A stretch of 22,339 nucleotides of DNA from Tubiluchus corallicola (GCA_030141605.1 JAQGDQ010002476.1:1-22339); one strand, 5' to 3'. Shown: positions 9,084 to 17,330, counted from the first letter of the stretch. Made by a program: numbers and translations. Notes: a model not told the origin generated them from the letters alone.

Positions 9084-9704
9084 TTAAATCCTCCATTCCG
9101 CAAAATTCTTTAGCATCGTGAGCCCTTTCTTTTGACTTTTTTCCGGATGAAACTGCGTAGCAGCAACATTATCCCGTATTACCATGGCGCTAAACTCTAC
9201 ACCATAAAATGACGACAGTGCAACAATATCCGCTTCAACAGCATCCACATAGTAGGAATGCACAAAATATGCAAAATCACCATCATAAACACCGTCTAGC
9301 AACGGATGTTGGAACCTTTTTTCAAAGGAGTTCCACCCCATATGGGGAATCTTTATCCGATCGTTGTCCATTTTGTCCGGGAATCTTCGAACTTCACCCT
9401 TAAACACAGACAGCCCGTCATGCTCGCCAGACTCGTAACTCTTCTCAAAGAGCAGCTGCATCCCGACGCATATACCAAAAAAAGGGTTGCCAGAATCGAT
9501 AAACTCAAAAATGGCATCGGTCAAACACGCCTTTTCAAGCCCATCTAGGCAATCTTGAAAAGAACCTTGACCAGGCAAAACAAGGCGCTCAGCCCCTCTA
9601 ATCCCCTCGGATGTGTCCACAATAGAAGCCTCAAAACCCAAGTATCTGAAAGCTTTTACGACGCTATAAAGATTGCCCGCACCATAATCTACAACGGATA
9701 CCAT
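9084..9704 (-). CDS. hisH: Imidazole glycerol phosphate synthase glutaminase subunit HisH
   Basis: The 206-residue class I glutamine amidotransferase releases ammonia from glutamine for HisF, its partner in forming imidazole glycerol phosphate and AICAR. The N-terminal DYGAGNLYSV is typical of HisH. The catalytic triad is Cys79 (FFGICVGMQ), His186 and Glu188 (QFHPEKS). The oxyanion loop LPGQGSF lies at about 43-49 and IPHMGWN supports HisF contact. The ATG shares one base with the hisB stop (TAATG). hisF, the synthase partner, is not in this window, since pgpA follows hisA where hisF is often found. Confidence 0.96.
   Translation of the reverse strand: MVSVVDYGAGNLYSVVKAFRYLGFEASIVDTSEGIRGAERLVLPGQGSFQDCLDGLEKACLTDAIFEFIDSGNPFFGICVGMQLLFEKSYESGEHDGLSVFKGEVRRFPDKMDNDRIKIPHMGWNSFEKRFQHPLLDGVYDGDFAYFVHSYYVDAVEADIVALSSFYGVEFSAMVIRDNVAATQFHPEKSQKKGLTMLKNFAEWRI
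9090..9094 (-). promoter_or_regulatory. Shine-Dalgarno site that fixes the hisA GTG start
   Basis: The minus strand reads GGAGG here, seven bases before GTG 9082-9080. It also forms the last codons of hisH (Trp-Arg), so hisA initiation is probably coupled to hisH termination. Confidence 0.7.
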
Positions 9705-10297
9705 TACTCAAGAACCCCTTTAGTTGAAACAACCCCTTCGCCATGAAGCTCAACAGCGCTCCTCACAGAATAAGCTAAAGATTTGAAAATTGCTTCTGCG
9801 ATATGATGAGAATTTGCCCCATATCTGCACATTATATGAAGAGAAGCCCGCGCATTGCTCGCAAAAGCCCTCATAAACTCCTCGACTAAACACAAATCAA
9901 AAGAGCCGGTCTTTTCCGTAGGGAATTTTGCGTCAAAATTCAGATAAATCCTGCCGGAAAAATCTATAACGCTCTCCACCAAAGCCTCATCCATAGGAAT
10001 CAACGCAGAGCCGTACCTCTTGATATTATCCTTCTTCCCCAAAGCTTTGTCAAAAGCTTGGCCCAAAGCTATGCCAACATCTTCAACAGTATGATGATAA
10101 TCTACACCGATATCCCCCTCAGCCTCAACGGTGAGGGAAAATCCGCTATGTCTTGCAAATTGCTCCAACATGTGATCAAAAAAATCTACCCCTGTAGAAA
10201 TCCTGTATTCACAATGACCATCCAAGCCCAAACTCACAACGACATCCGTTTCATTAGTCTGCCTGCTGACTCTGGCGTTCCTCTCAATCCTCTCCAT
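9704..10297 (-). CDS. hisB: Imidazoleglycerol-phosphate dehydratase
   Basis: Monofunctional IGP dehydratase of 197 residues, which converts imidazole glycerol phosphate to imidazole acetol phosphate with Mn2+. The two duplicated metal-binding motifs are present: VDYHHTVEDVGIALG in the first half and NSHHIAEAIFKSLA in the second, with FFDHMLEQFARH also conserved. There is no N-terminal histidinol-phosphatase domain, unlike the enterobacterial fusion. I chose ATG 10297 (MERIERNARVSRQT), which fits family N-termini. A TTG at 10327 extends the frame by ten residues, and the only GGAG lies 13 bases before the ATG, so the start is not fully settled. It is 74 nt downstream of the TPR gene on the same strand and heads the hisB-hisH-hisA-pgpA run. 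Confidence 0.95.
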   Translation of the reverse strand: MERIERNARVSRQTNETDVVVSLGLDGHCEYRISTGVDFFDHMLEQFARHSGFSLTVEAEGDIGVDYHHTVEDVGIALGQAFDKALGKKDNIKRYGSALIPMDEALVESVIDFSGRIYLNFDAKFPTEKTGSFDLCLVEEFMRAFASNARASLHIMCRYGANSHHIAEAIFKSLAYSVRSAVELHGEGVVSTKGVLE

Positions 10298-10371
10298 AAC
10301 TGTCAAATATCTCCAATTTTTTAACAATAGTGCGAAACAGCCTAAGTTCTAGAGCTAATCACATGTCATCT

Positions 10372-11799
10372 CTAGGACGTGCTATCTCTCAAATTTCGAA
10401 TATTTTGCTCAGAACTTATGTAGTCCAACAAGCTGCTGTCTCCCAGCATTGCAGCCATATTGGCATCGAGCAGAGCCTCACCAACTTTGTTCATATAAAG
10501 CTTGGCACTACCTCTACCTATGTATGCCAGGACATATTCCTTATCAGCGGATAAAATTTTGTCAAAGCACTTGATGGCATTCTTGTATCTTTCCAAAAAA
10601 AGGCAGGCAGAACCGCACAGATACAATACATCAAGATTTCCAATCCCGAGCTTTATGCTTTGAAACAGGTCATTATAGCTCTCTTCATACTTCTCAAGCT
10701 GAAAGTATATGTAGCCTCTATTGTAATAGTAGTCTCCGGATTTCGGCTCTAGAGATATTGCAACATCAAGATTCTCTATAGCAGCATCCATATTGCCAAT
10801 ACCGGCGTGACTTGCGGCTCTCTCAGAGTACGATACTGCGTTTTTATCGTTCAGCATAATTGCGATGTCCAAAGGGTCCAGAGCTTCTTTAAACATCCCC
10901 TTGTCATTTAGCACTATCCCTATGTTTAGGTAATACTTTTCCTTCCCGGGGTTTATGCTTAAGGCTTTTCTATAATCTGCCTCAGCATTGTCCAACATAT
11001 TCAATCTGTAATAGCTCGTACCTCTTTTCATGCAGTATTCATCGTTGTAAGGGTCTATATCGATAGCCTTACTCAAATATTGGACGCTCAAATAGTATTC
11101 TTCACAGATGTAATGATACAGGGCAAGATTAAAGTAATAGAGAGCAAAGTCAGGCGCCAGCTTCACGGCAGCATTCAGATAGAAGATTCTCTTCTCAAAA
11201 TCCTCCCTCAATATGGTAGCACTGCGTATGGCTTTGTAGTTGTACTCAATCGCTTTTAGTCGATAAAAAGCTTTTTGAAACCGATCGGCTTCATCCGGAT
11301 TGTTCTTAACGCTCCCTTCATCATACACATACTTGTCAATGATGATAAAAGCACTCTCTTCTTCATTTGCCAAGATATCAGACTGAATGTTAGTAAGATA
11401 AGGATCCTCTATCAGCCTATGTACGTAATACTTTAAGTCTTTTAGATCCACTTCACCGAAAACGTTCAGGTAAATCCCTTTGTCTTTTAAATCGTAATCG
11501 CTGCGAAGCTCTTCCTTTGCATGAATATCCGTCAGGATGGAAACCACAGAAATTTGTGCTTGAAAACTTAGTTCTGAAAATATGTTGAAATTGGATAGAG
11601 AATCACAGACGCTCTCCAACACCGTGTATTTCCCTTTATAATAAAGGATTTCCTTAACTGAGGCCTCATCAATGCCCTCAAGATACACCCCGAGTGAATA
11701 ACTGAGGAAGAGCTTGCCATCCTTTTCAAACTTCTCGACACTGGCTAGAGAATCCATATTCTGGTTTTTTTTGCCAAACAAGTAGTTAAATAATCTCAC
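10372..11799 (-). CDS. Tetratricopeptide repeat protein, unknown function
   Basis: The 475-residue protein has about seven consecutive 34-residue TPR units from roughly residue 217 to 454. Units carry the small/aromatic pattern of TPRs and end in acidic-Pro turns such as AIDIDP, ALSINP and AISLEP. The first 200 residues are a separate region I do not recognise, rich in Asp, Glu and Tyr with a short basic N-terminus and no signal peptide or membrane segment. TPR arrays are protein-binding scaffolds. A position directly after ccmC suggests, but does not show, a role with cytochrome c maturation. CcmH/CcmI-type TPR subunits are membrane-anchored and this one is not obviously so. The start is GTG with AAGG seven bases upstream. 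A TATAAT-like box at 11842-11847 suggests it may have its own promoter. Confidence 0.8.
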   Translation of the reverse strand: MRLFNYLFGKKNQNMDSLASVEKFEKDGKLFLSYSLGVYLEGIDEASVKEILYYKGKYTVLESVCDSLSNFNIFSELSFQAQISVVSILTDIHAKEELRSDYDLKDKGIYLNVFGEVDLKDLKYYVHRLIEDPYLTNIQSDILANEEESAFIIIDKYVYDEGSVKNNPDEADRFQKAFYRLKAIEYNYKAIRSATILREDFEKRIFYLNAAVKLAPDFALYYFNLALYHYICEEYYLSVQYLSKAIDIDPYNDEYCMKRGTSYYRLNMLDNAEADYRKALSINPGKEKYYLNIGIVLNDKGMFKEALDPLDIAIMLNDKNAVSYSERAASHAGIGNMDAAIENLDVAISLEPKSGDYYYNRGYIYFQLEKYEESYNDLFQSIKLGIGNLDVLYLCGSACLFLERYKNAIKCFDKILSADKEYVLAYIGRGSAKLYMNKVGEALLDANMAAMLGDSSLLDYISSEQNIRNLRDSTS

Positions 11800-11841
11800 A
11801 CAACAACCTTACCGAAGACATTAAACAAGAAACACAAAAGA

Positions 11842-11873
11842 ATTATAGTATAATTCCGTCGCACTTTCCACAA
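11842..11873 (-). promoter_or_regulatory. Candidate promoter upstream of the TPR gene
   Basis: On the minus strand TTGTGG (11873-11868) precedes overlapping boxes TATACT (11852-11847) and a perfect TATAAT (11847-11842). Spacing is 15 or 20 bases, so only the -10 is convincing. It would begin a transcript in the 141-nt gap between ccmC and the TPR gene. Confidence 0.3.
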
Positions 11874-11940
11874 GTTATATCATCTTTCGATCACAAGCGT
11901 CATTCATAAAGTGAATAGTTGTTTTGCCATGGCACTTTTT

Positions 11941-12599
11941 TTAACGAGACTCAAGGGCGTGGACTTTTGCTTCCATCAAGCCCATTGTGACTCTTTTTAC
12001 CATAAATGCAATGTAGAGCATGGTAAAAGCAAAAAGGGAAACGAACAGAGCGATCTTCATATCAGGGTGTATCCCTCCTCCGCCCTTTTGCAAGACATTC
12101 GGGTGCATATTATTCCACCATCTTATGGAGAAGAAAACGATGGGCACATTTATAAAGGCCATAATTCCGAATACAGCAGAAAACTTTGTCCTAAGCGTGA
12201 TATCTTCCACAAACTTTCTCAACATGATATACCCAAAATACATAAACCACAAAACAAGGGTGGTAGTAAGGCGCATATCCCACACCCACCATACCCCCCA
12301 AACCGGTTTTGCCCACAAAGGCCCGGTGACAAGCACCATGGATGTAAAGAGCAGCCCAATCTCTGCAGAAGAAGAGCCCACTATATCAATCGTCTGCTTT
12401 TCATTCAAAAGCACTAGTATGCTGCATACAAACGTAACAAAAAATGCAAAAACGCTATCCAAGCGGAAGATACGTGGAAATAAAATATCCTCTGGACAGG
12501 TCCCATAACTCTCTCCGTCGGAGCGTAAACAAACACAAAGTAAAGAGCTATAATGACGAAACAGACCGCAAGCGCATCTATAATAACAAACTTTTTCAT
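11941..12599 (-). pseudogene. ccmC: Haem exporter/handling protein CcmC, frameshifted near 12446
   Basis: CcmC is an inner-membrane WWD-domain protein that presents haem to CcmE and works with the CcmAB ABC transporter. Translation starts at ATG 12599, three bases after the ccmB stop and six after GAGGAG. It reads through VYAPTERVMGPVQRIFYFHVSSAWIAFL before leaving the frame. The -1 frame then continues FFVTFVCSILVLL, the WWD motif WGVWWVWDMRLTT and NVPIVFFSIRWWN to TAA at 11941. Restoring one G (TTGCA to TTGGCA) yields the common family sequence Trp-x-Ala-Phe-Leu-Ala-Phe-Phe and about 219 residues, normal length. A single lost base is the simplest cause. A T TTT TTG heptamer lies at the same place. 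Confidence 0.88.
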
Positions 12600-12602
12600 A
12601 AT

Positions 12603-13280
12603 TCACTCCTCGGCAATGAAGCCGAACACAACAAAAATAACAGATATATAAACAGCATCAAAAAAAATTAGCAACCTTATCCACCTGCCCGCCTCTGCCA
12701 TATCTATGCCGCCAAGATATATGTTCGTAGCGCTTATGCCTGCAAGGATGACCGGCACAAGTATCGGCAAGAGAAGTATAGGGAGCATAATTTCTCTGGT
12801 TTTCGTCTTCACAGACATCACAGAAAATAGCGTACCCGTCACGGAAAAACCCAAAGAAACCAAGGGCGCAATGACTAAAAGCATGAAACTATGAGCAAAG
12901 AAATTGATACCGTAAAGTACGCTAAAGGCTGGCAAAACAGCTATCTCAACCATTGTAATGAATACAAAGTTTGAGATCACCTTTCCAAAAAAGAAAGCCG
13001 TCCTATCGATGGGAGCCATCATTATGGCGCTAAAGTTATCCCCATCTGTCTCATTCATCATAGCTTTGTTAAGTCCCAAAATACCCGCAAATATTACAGA
13101 CATCCAAAATATGCCGCCAGCAGTTTCAAACTTTGCATCGCTGCCGGGAACGTATATAAAGCTAAAGACCACAACGGTCAGAAGAGAAAAAACAAGCATG
13201 GATAGAAGTATCTCCTTGCTTTTGTATTCAAGCTTCAGGTCCTTTAGCACTATAGCGGCTATACTCTTCAGATAATGCAA
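12603..13280 (-). CDS. ccmB: Haem ABC exporter permease CcmB
   Basis: The 225-residue integral membrane subunit of the CcmABC(D) complex pairs with the ATPase CcmA, whose ATP hydrolysis releases holo-CcmE from CcmC. The N-terminal LKDLKLEYKSKEILLSMLVFSLL is characteristic. About six hydrophobic helices follow, with the FAGILGLNKAM segment and the cytoplasmic TGTLFSVMSVKTKTREIMLPILLLPILVPVI region conserved in the family. The start is TTG at 13280, preceded by GGAGG from the end of ccmA. The ccmA stop lies four bases upstream. It is followed directly by ccmC. Confidence 0.9.
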   Translation of the reverse strand: MHYLKSIAAIVLKDLKLEYKSKEILLSMLVFSLLTVVVFSFIYVPGSDAKFETAGGIFWMSVIFAGILGLNKAMMNETDGDNFSAIMMAPIDRTAFFFGKVISNFVFITMVEIAVLPAFSVLYGINFFAHSFMLLVIAPLVSLGFSVTGTLFSVMSVKTKTREIMLPILLLPILVPVILAGISATNIYLGGIDMAEAGRWIRLLIFFDAVYISVIFVVFGFIAEE

Positions 13281-13283
13281 AAG

Positions 13284-13985
13284 CTATTCACCCTCCATTA
13301 TAGCGATATATCTATCTTCGAAATCATCCTTATTGAGATTTTTTTTATCCTCAAACATTTCAAGATTGCCCCTATTCAGCACAGCTATCTTGGAAGCTAA
13401 ACCAAAGCCTAGGGAGAGGTTGTGAGTAATGAGCATTATCGTTTTGCTTTTGTTCAAAAGCTCTTCCAACATAGACGTGAGTATTCCGGCTGCATGTCTG
13501 TCAAGTCCCGTGTACGGTTCGTCCAAAAATACAATATCAGGCTCATGAATAAGAGCTCTTGCTATCGCCACTCTCTGGATCATACCTCTGGAATAGGTGC
13601 CAACGAGGTCATCCTTTCTATTCAAAAGGTTCACTTTTTCGAGCAGATAGTCTATCCTATCATTGAGATCACTAACACCGTACAGTTTTCCATAAAACTT
13701 GAGATTATCCTGGGCTGAAAGCCCATTGTACAGGAAGGATTGGTGGCTGATGACGCCAAACTTCTCTCTAAAATTATCCCGAAGACTTTTGTAAGAAGCG
13801 TCCTGATAGAATATATCGCCACCAGTTGCTCTAGTTTGGCAAGAAAGTATCTTTAGCAGGGTAGTCTTTCCGGCTCCGTTCGGACCAAAGACGCTCAAAA
13901 AGTCTCCGCGCGACAATTCAAATGATACGTCATTCAGGGCATTGATATAGCCGTAACGTTTTTTAATCCCAGCAACCTTCAACAT
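13284..13985 (-). CDS. ccmA: Cytochrome c biogenesis ATP-binding protein CcmA
   Basis: ABC-type ATPase of about 233 residues, peripheral at the inner membrane and partner of CcmB. Walker A is GPNGAGKTT, the signature is YSRGMIQRVAIARAL (the usual LSGGQ is degenerate, as is common in CcmA), Walker B is DIVFLDEPYTGLD, and the H-loop is LITHN. I chose ATG 13985 (MLKVAGIKKRYGYINAL), which matches the normal CcmA N-terminus. A GTG at 14018 would add eleven residues, including Trp-Trp-Cys, that do not look like the family. The 98 nt between it and ccmF hold only a possible 21-codon ORF. Confidence 0.9.
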   Translation of the reverse strand: MLKVAGIKKRYGYINALNDVSFELSRGDFLSVFGPNGAGKTTLLKILSCQTRATGGDIFYQDASYKSLRDNFREKFGVISHQSFLYNGLSAQDNLKFYGKLYGVSDLNDRIDYLLEKVNLLNRKDDLVGTYSRGMIQRVAIARALIHEPDIVFLDEPYTGLDRHAAGILTSMLEELLNKSKTIMLITHNLSLGFGLASKIAVLNRGNLEMFEDKKNLNKDDFEDRYIAIMEGE

Positions 13986-14083
13986 ACCTTTACACCACCA
14001 GAACTTTCCATTTATCACCTTTTAAAGGATGAAAAAGATACGCCGCGCCCTGCATCCTAGCCTTAACATCGTCACCTCAAAAT

Positions 14084-16018
14084 TTAAGGGCTTCTGTATC
14101 TCACAGTGAGCGAAACGGCAGATCCCACAGCAAGCAAAAATATTCCAAACCATATCATCCAAACCATGGGTAGATATTTCAATCTTATCAAATGGGTTTC
14201 ACCGTTTGAATCAGGTTGAATAAGGGCAAAGTATAGATCTCCGTGCCACGTCATCCTCACGGCTACTTCCTTGAAGATGCTCTCAAAGTGTGTAAAGTAT
14301 TTTCTATTTTCTGGTGCAACCTGCGTCACGTATTTGCCGTTTTTGCTCAATTTCAAAGGAGCATTTAGATATATGTATGAAGACGTTTCTCCCGTGACAA
14401 GATCCCCAACCTCCACATCGTACCCCATAAACATTATGATTTCACCGGGCGCAACGGTAACTTGGGTATCGATAGAGTAATAGGCAGAATATATAACCCC
14501 ATATGCCATGAATATGAATGACAAGTGACAAATGATATTACCCAGCTTAAGCCTATTGACAAAGGCTTTTCGAGCAATAACCAACTTCAAATAGGAATAC
14601 AGAAGCACAAAGACAGAGCCGGTAGCAAAGGAGGTAACAAAGAAGAGCAAAAGGGCGTTCAGATTGTAGTGGCCAGAAGCATAAAATATTCCGGATACAA
14701 CAAGCCCAAAAGACAGAGCAAAAATAGATTGCTTAGTCAGATCTAGTATATTTCTGTGAGGCAAACTTAAAAGGTGCCCTACCCCCATGAACGCTATCAT
14801 AATGGTAAAGAACGGATATGTGGCTTTATTGTAGTACGTTTCGTTGACGCTGTACTTTTGCGATATGAATATATCGCTGATGACCGGCATCATTGTCCCG
14901 AACAGCACAACAAACGTGATAGCAACAAACAACCAGTTGCTGATTGCAATGAGCCCCACCTTCGAAAGAATGGGATATTCATTCCCAAAACGGAAAGCAC
15001 TTCTACGGATCAATACTAGAGCAGAACTGATCAGAAGGATAAACACCATAAACACCACAAACCATGTTCCCAAAGGGGACTCGCCAAAACTGTGGACAGA
15101 ATCTATAATCCCGCTCCTTGTCAAGAATGTTGCAAAGATGCTCAGCAAAAATCCACCGATGGCAAATGCATATGTCCATTCCTTAAGGATATTACTTCGC
15201 TGATACATGATGGCAGAGTGAAGCAGACCGGTAAGAAAGAACCATGGAAAGATACTTGCATTTTCCACAGGGTCCCAAGCCCAATATCCTCCCCATCCAA
15301 GCTCTAAATACGCCCATTGCCCCCCAAGGACAATGCCCGCCCCTAAAAAAGCCCAAGATACGATGACCCACGGTCTAGATGATCTTATCCAATCATTGCT
15401 AGTATTGTTCAAAGTAAGAGAAGCGAGCGCATAAGCAAAAGGGACAGTAGCGCCTGCAAAACCCACAAAAAGTATGGGCGGATGATATACCATGCCAGGG
15501 TTGATCAGCAAAGGATTTAAACCCGCTCCATCGCTTCTAACGGAGCCCATGAGAGCAAAGGGATTCTCTACAAAACAGTTTAACATCATAAAAAACGTAG
15601 AGACCAGCACTATGTAGAATATTACAGTAGAAGAAAAATCCTTATCGTAGTTCTTCATCCTAAATATCTCTAAAAGACAAAATAGAGCAATCAACAATCC
15701 CCAGAAGAGCAGAGAACCAGCTTGTCCCGCCCAAAAAGAGGAAATTTTATAGAGGAGAGACAGGTCGTTGCTCGTGTATCTGAAGACATAAGTAAACCGA
15801 TAATTCTCCGTAACAAGGGCATGCATCAACACTACCGATGCCCACACTATGAGAAGGATATGCCCATACACAAAGAACATAAATATCTTGTTAAGAACGA
15901 TATTGTTGTTGTAAACATTTTGCAAACTATAACGATTGCACACAAACTTATACAAAAAGCTCAAAAGTGCGCCAAAACCGAAAATTAGAGCAAACAGCGT
16001 AATAAGATGCTCATACAT
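14084..16018 (-). CDS. ccmF: Cytochrome c haem lyase subunit CcmF
   Basis: Large WWD-family inner-membrane protein (about 644 residues) that receives haem from holo-CcmE and attaches it to apocytochrome c. The periplasmic WWD motif is GGQWAYLELGWGGYWAWDP continuing to NASIFPW (roughly residues 235-261). Upstream is GLNPLLINPGMVYHPPILF with its conserved haem-ligand-region His. Many TM segments and a C-terminal periplasmic domain ending in a last TM helix follow the family plan. ATG 16018 is chosen; TTG at 16024 adds two residues and has a better-spaced GAGG (six bases rather than twelve), so either may be used. It lies downstream of ccmE by about 90 nt. In systems with the CXXXY type of CcmE, CcmF is thought to act without CcmH. 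Confidence 0.95.
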   Translation of the reverse strand: MYEHLITLFALIFGFGALLSFLYKFVCNRYSLQNVYNNNIVLNKIFMFFVYGHILLIVWASVVLMHALVTENYRFTYVFRYTSNDLSLLYKISSFWAGQAGSLLFWGLLIALFCLLEIFRMKNYDKDFSSTVIFYIVLVSTFFMMLNCFVENPFALMGSVRSDGAGLNPLLINPGMVYHPPILFVGFAGATVPFAYALASLTLNNTSNDWIRSSRPWVIVSWAFLGAGIVLGGQWAYLELGWGGYWAWDPVENASIFPWFFLTGLLHSAIMYQRSNILKEWTYAFAIGGFLLSIFATFLTRSGIIDSVHSFGESPLGTWFVVFMVFILLISSALVLIRRSAFRFGNEYPILSKVGLIAISNWLFVAITFVVLFGTMMPVISDIFISQKYSVNETYYNKATYPFFTIMIAFMGVGHLLSLPHRNILDLTKQSIFALSFGLVVSGIFYASGHYNLNALLLFFVTSFATGSVFVLLYSYLKLVIARKAFVNRLKLGNIICHLSFIFMAYGVIYSAYYSIDTQVTVAPGEIIMFMGYDVEVGDLVTGETSSYIYLNAPLKLSKNGKYVTQVAPENRKYFTHFESIFKEVAVRMTWHGDLYFALIQPDSNGETHLIRLKYLPMVWMIWFGIFLLAVGSAVSLTVRYRSP

Positions 16019-16107
16019 ACCCAAAATGTACCTCTAAAAAATTTACCAAAAACGTTAAGCTTTGCAGATAAACGAACGGATGTAAACACCTAATGTGACT
16101 TGTAAGA

Positions 16108-16500
16108 TCATTCTTCCACATCATACTTAGACGGACATTTTACCATAAGATTTTTGGCATCAAACGTGCCGTCGGCAGCGTTAAAAACACCTTCAACAAT
16201 AGCTTGTTGCCCTTCTTCAAAAGCATCCGGTACGACACCTGAAAAAGCAACTTGGATCTCCGCCCCACTGTCATCGTCCATCACAAAGGTCAGCAAGTTG
16301 TCATTTACGAAGGACGAGCCTTTCTGGATATTGCCGCTTACTCTCACATTCTTTTGCAAGCTTTCAGACTGATCAATATTCGCAAGGTCCGCAACCTCCA
16401 TATAGTAGAGGCTTCCGTCCCGCAGCGCACCAAAAAGTATAAACGCCGTAGCGAAAGATATAGTCAAAGCCGCAATCAGTACCTTGATGCCATTCCTCAT
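16108..16500 (-). CDS. ccmE: Periplasmic haem chaperone CcmE, CXXXY variant
   Basis: The 130-residue protein has an N-terminal signal anchor (about residues 5-25) followed by an OB-fold domain (VRVSGNIQKGSSF, LTFVMDDDSG, IQVAFSGVVPDAFEEGQQAIVEGVF, FDAKNLMVKCPSKYD). CcmE binds haem covalently at a C-terminal histidine in HXXXY in E. coli. Here the motif is Cys122-Pro-Ser-Lys-Tyr126, with TGT at plus-strand 16135-16137. Such a Cys variant is established for some archaea and Desulfovibrio-type bacteria and goes with absence of CcmH. It is the first gene of ccmE-F-A-B-C and divergent from ccdA. The start ATG has AAGGA ten bases upstream. Confidence 0.93.
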   Translation of the reverse strand: MRNGIKVLIAALTISFATAFILFGALRDGSLYYMEVADLANIDQSESLQKNVRVSGNIQKGSSFVNDNLLTFVMDDDSGAEIQVAFSGVVPDAFEEGQQAIVEGVFNAADGTFDAKNLMVKCPSKYDVEE

Positions 16501-16553
16501 TAGTATATAATCCTTGCTAAATGAAAGCCGTTAATGTTATTTAGTCTAGACCG

Positions 16554-16559
16554 ATTATA
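16554..16559 (-). promoter_or_regulatory. Possible -10 box for the ccm operon in the ccmE-ccdA divergent region
   Basis: The minus strand has a perfect TATAAT 54 nt upstream of the ccmE ATG, in a 91-nt divergent spacer. The -35 region (TTTCCT/TTCCTT at 16-17 bases) is poor, so an activator may be needed or the box is chance AT-richness. Confidence 0.3.
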
Positions 16560-16591
16560 TTCTCACTTAGAAGATAAGGAAAGGGTTTTTT

Positions 16592-17315
16592 ATGCAAATT
16601 ACGCATTACAGTGTCTTTTTGGCGGGTGCTTTATCATTCCTGTCTCCGTGTGTGCTCCCTTTAGTGCCTGCTTACGTGTCCTATGTGTCTGGGACGAGTG
16701 TCAATGATCTTGCAGGAGACCCTAATGCAAAAATCAAGGGGTTGTTGGGCACAATATTCTTTGGACTCGGATTTACGCTCGTATTTATAGCCCTTGGAGC
16801 TACCGCCACAGCCATAGGCTCGTTGATGTTTAACAACAGATTCCTGTTGGCTCAAATAGGCGGCATCGTACTTATCATATTTGGACTTCACCTTATGGGG
16901 CTGTTCAGGATAACATTGCTGTTTAAAGAGCGCAAACTCCGAATCAACTTTGGCGTAAGCATGCCCTTATACCTCAAGTCCTTTATTCTCGGTGTCGGTT
17001 TTGTCCTGGGTTGGAGCCCATGTATTGGCCCCATATTGTCTGCGGTTTTGCTACTGGCAGCACAAGAGGATACCGTATATCAGGGAATGTTTATGCTGAG
17101 TATATACTCTCTAGGTTTGTGGATACCTTTCCTCATCTGTTCAGTCCTGGTGGGGAGTATCATGAGCTTTGATGAGTAAATACGGCAAGATCCTAAGATG
17201 GATAGAGATAACTGCCGGGGCGTTGCTTATAATCGTCGGGACATTTATGTTTACAGGGTATATCGCCAGAATAAACGCACTGTTTCAAAGCTATTTCTCT
17301 TTTGCAGTCATATAG
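16592..17315 (+). pseudogene. ccdA: Cytochrome c biogenesis thiol-disulfide transporter CcdA, frameshifted near 17171
   Basis: CcdA carries electrons from cytoplasmic thioredoxin across the inner membrane to reduce apocytochrome c thiols or their reductases. The redox cysteines are present: Cys20 in LSFLSPCVLPLVPAY and Cys144 in GWSPCIGPILSA, in the expected repeated pseudo-symmetric halves. The frame 16592-17179 encodes 195 residues with five TM helices and stops in the loop before TM6. The other frame at once supplies SKYGKILRWIEI, then AGALLIIVGTFMFTGYI, and ends at 17315. That gives about 240 residues, normal for the family. The change is an extra base or two missing bases at about 17171. 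An ATG at 17172 overlaps the first stop and could start a separate 47-residue peptide by reinitiation. It is transcribed away from ccmE. Confidence 0.88.
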
Positions 17316-17330
17316 TACTCCCAGAAATAT

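Noticed and set aside
10349-10375. CTAGAG/CTCTAG inverted repeat between the TPR gene and hisB
   Set aside because: The stem is 6 bp with a 15-nt loop and no T-tract; it does not look like a terminator or known operator.
11926-11945. Terminator after ccmC at the TGCCATGGCA palindrome
   Set aside because: A perfect palindrome with no spacer can only form a 3-bp stem around a CATG loop, so it is too weak despite the nearby T-run.
14271-15307. Several plus-strand ORFs antisense to ccmF
   Set aside because: ccmF is intact and conserved across this span; the ORFs are compositional shadows.
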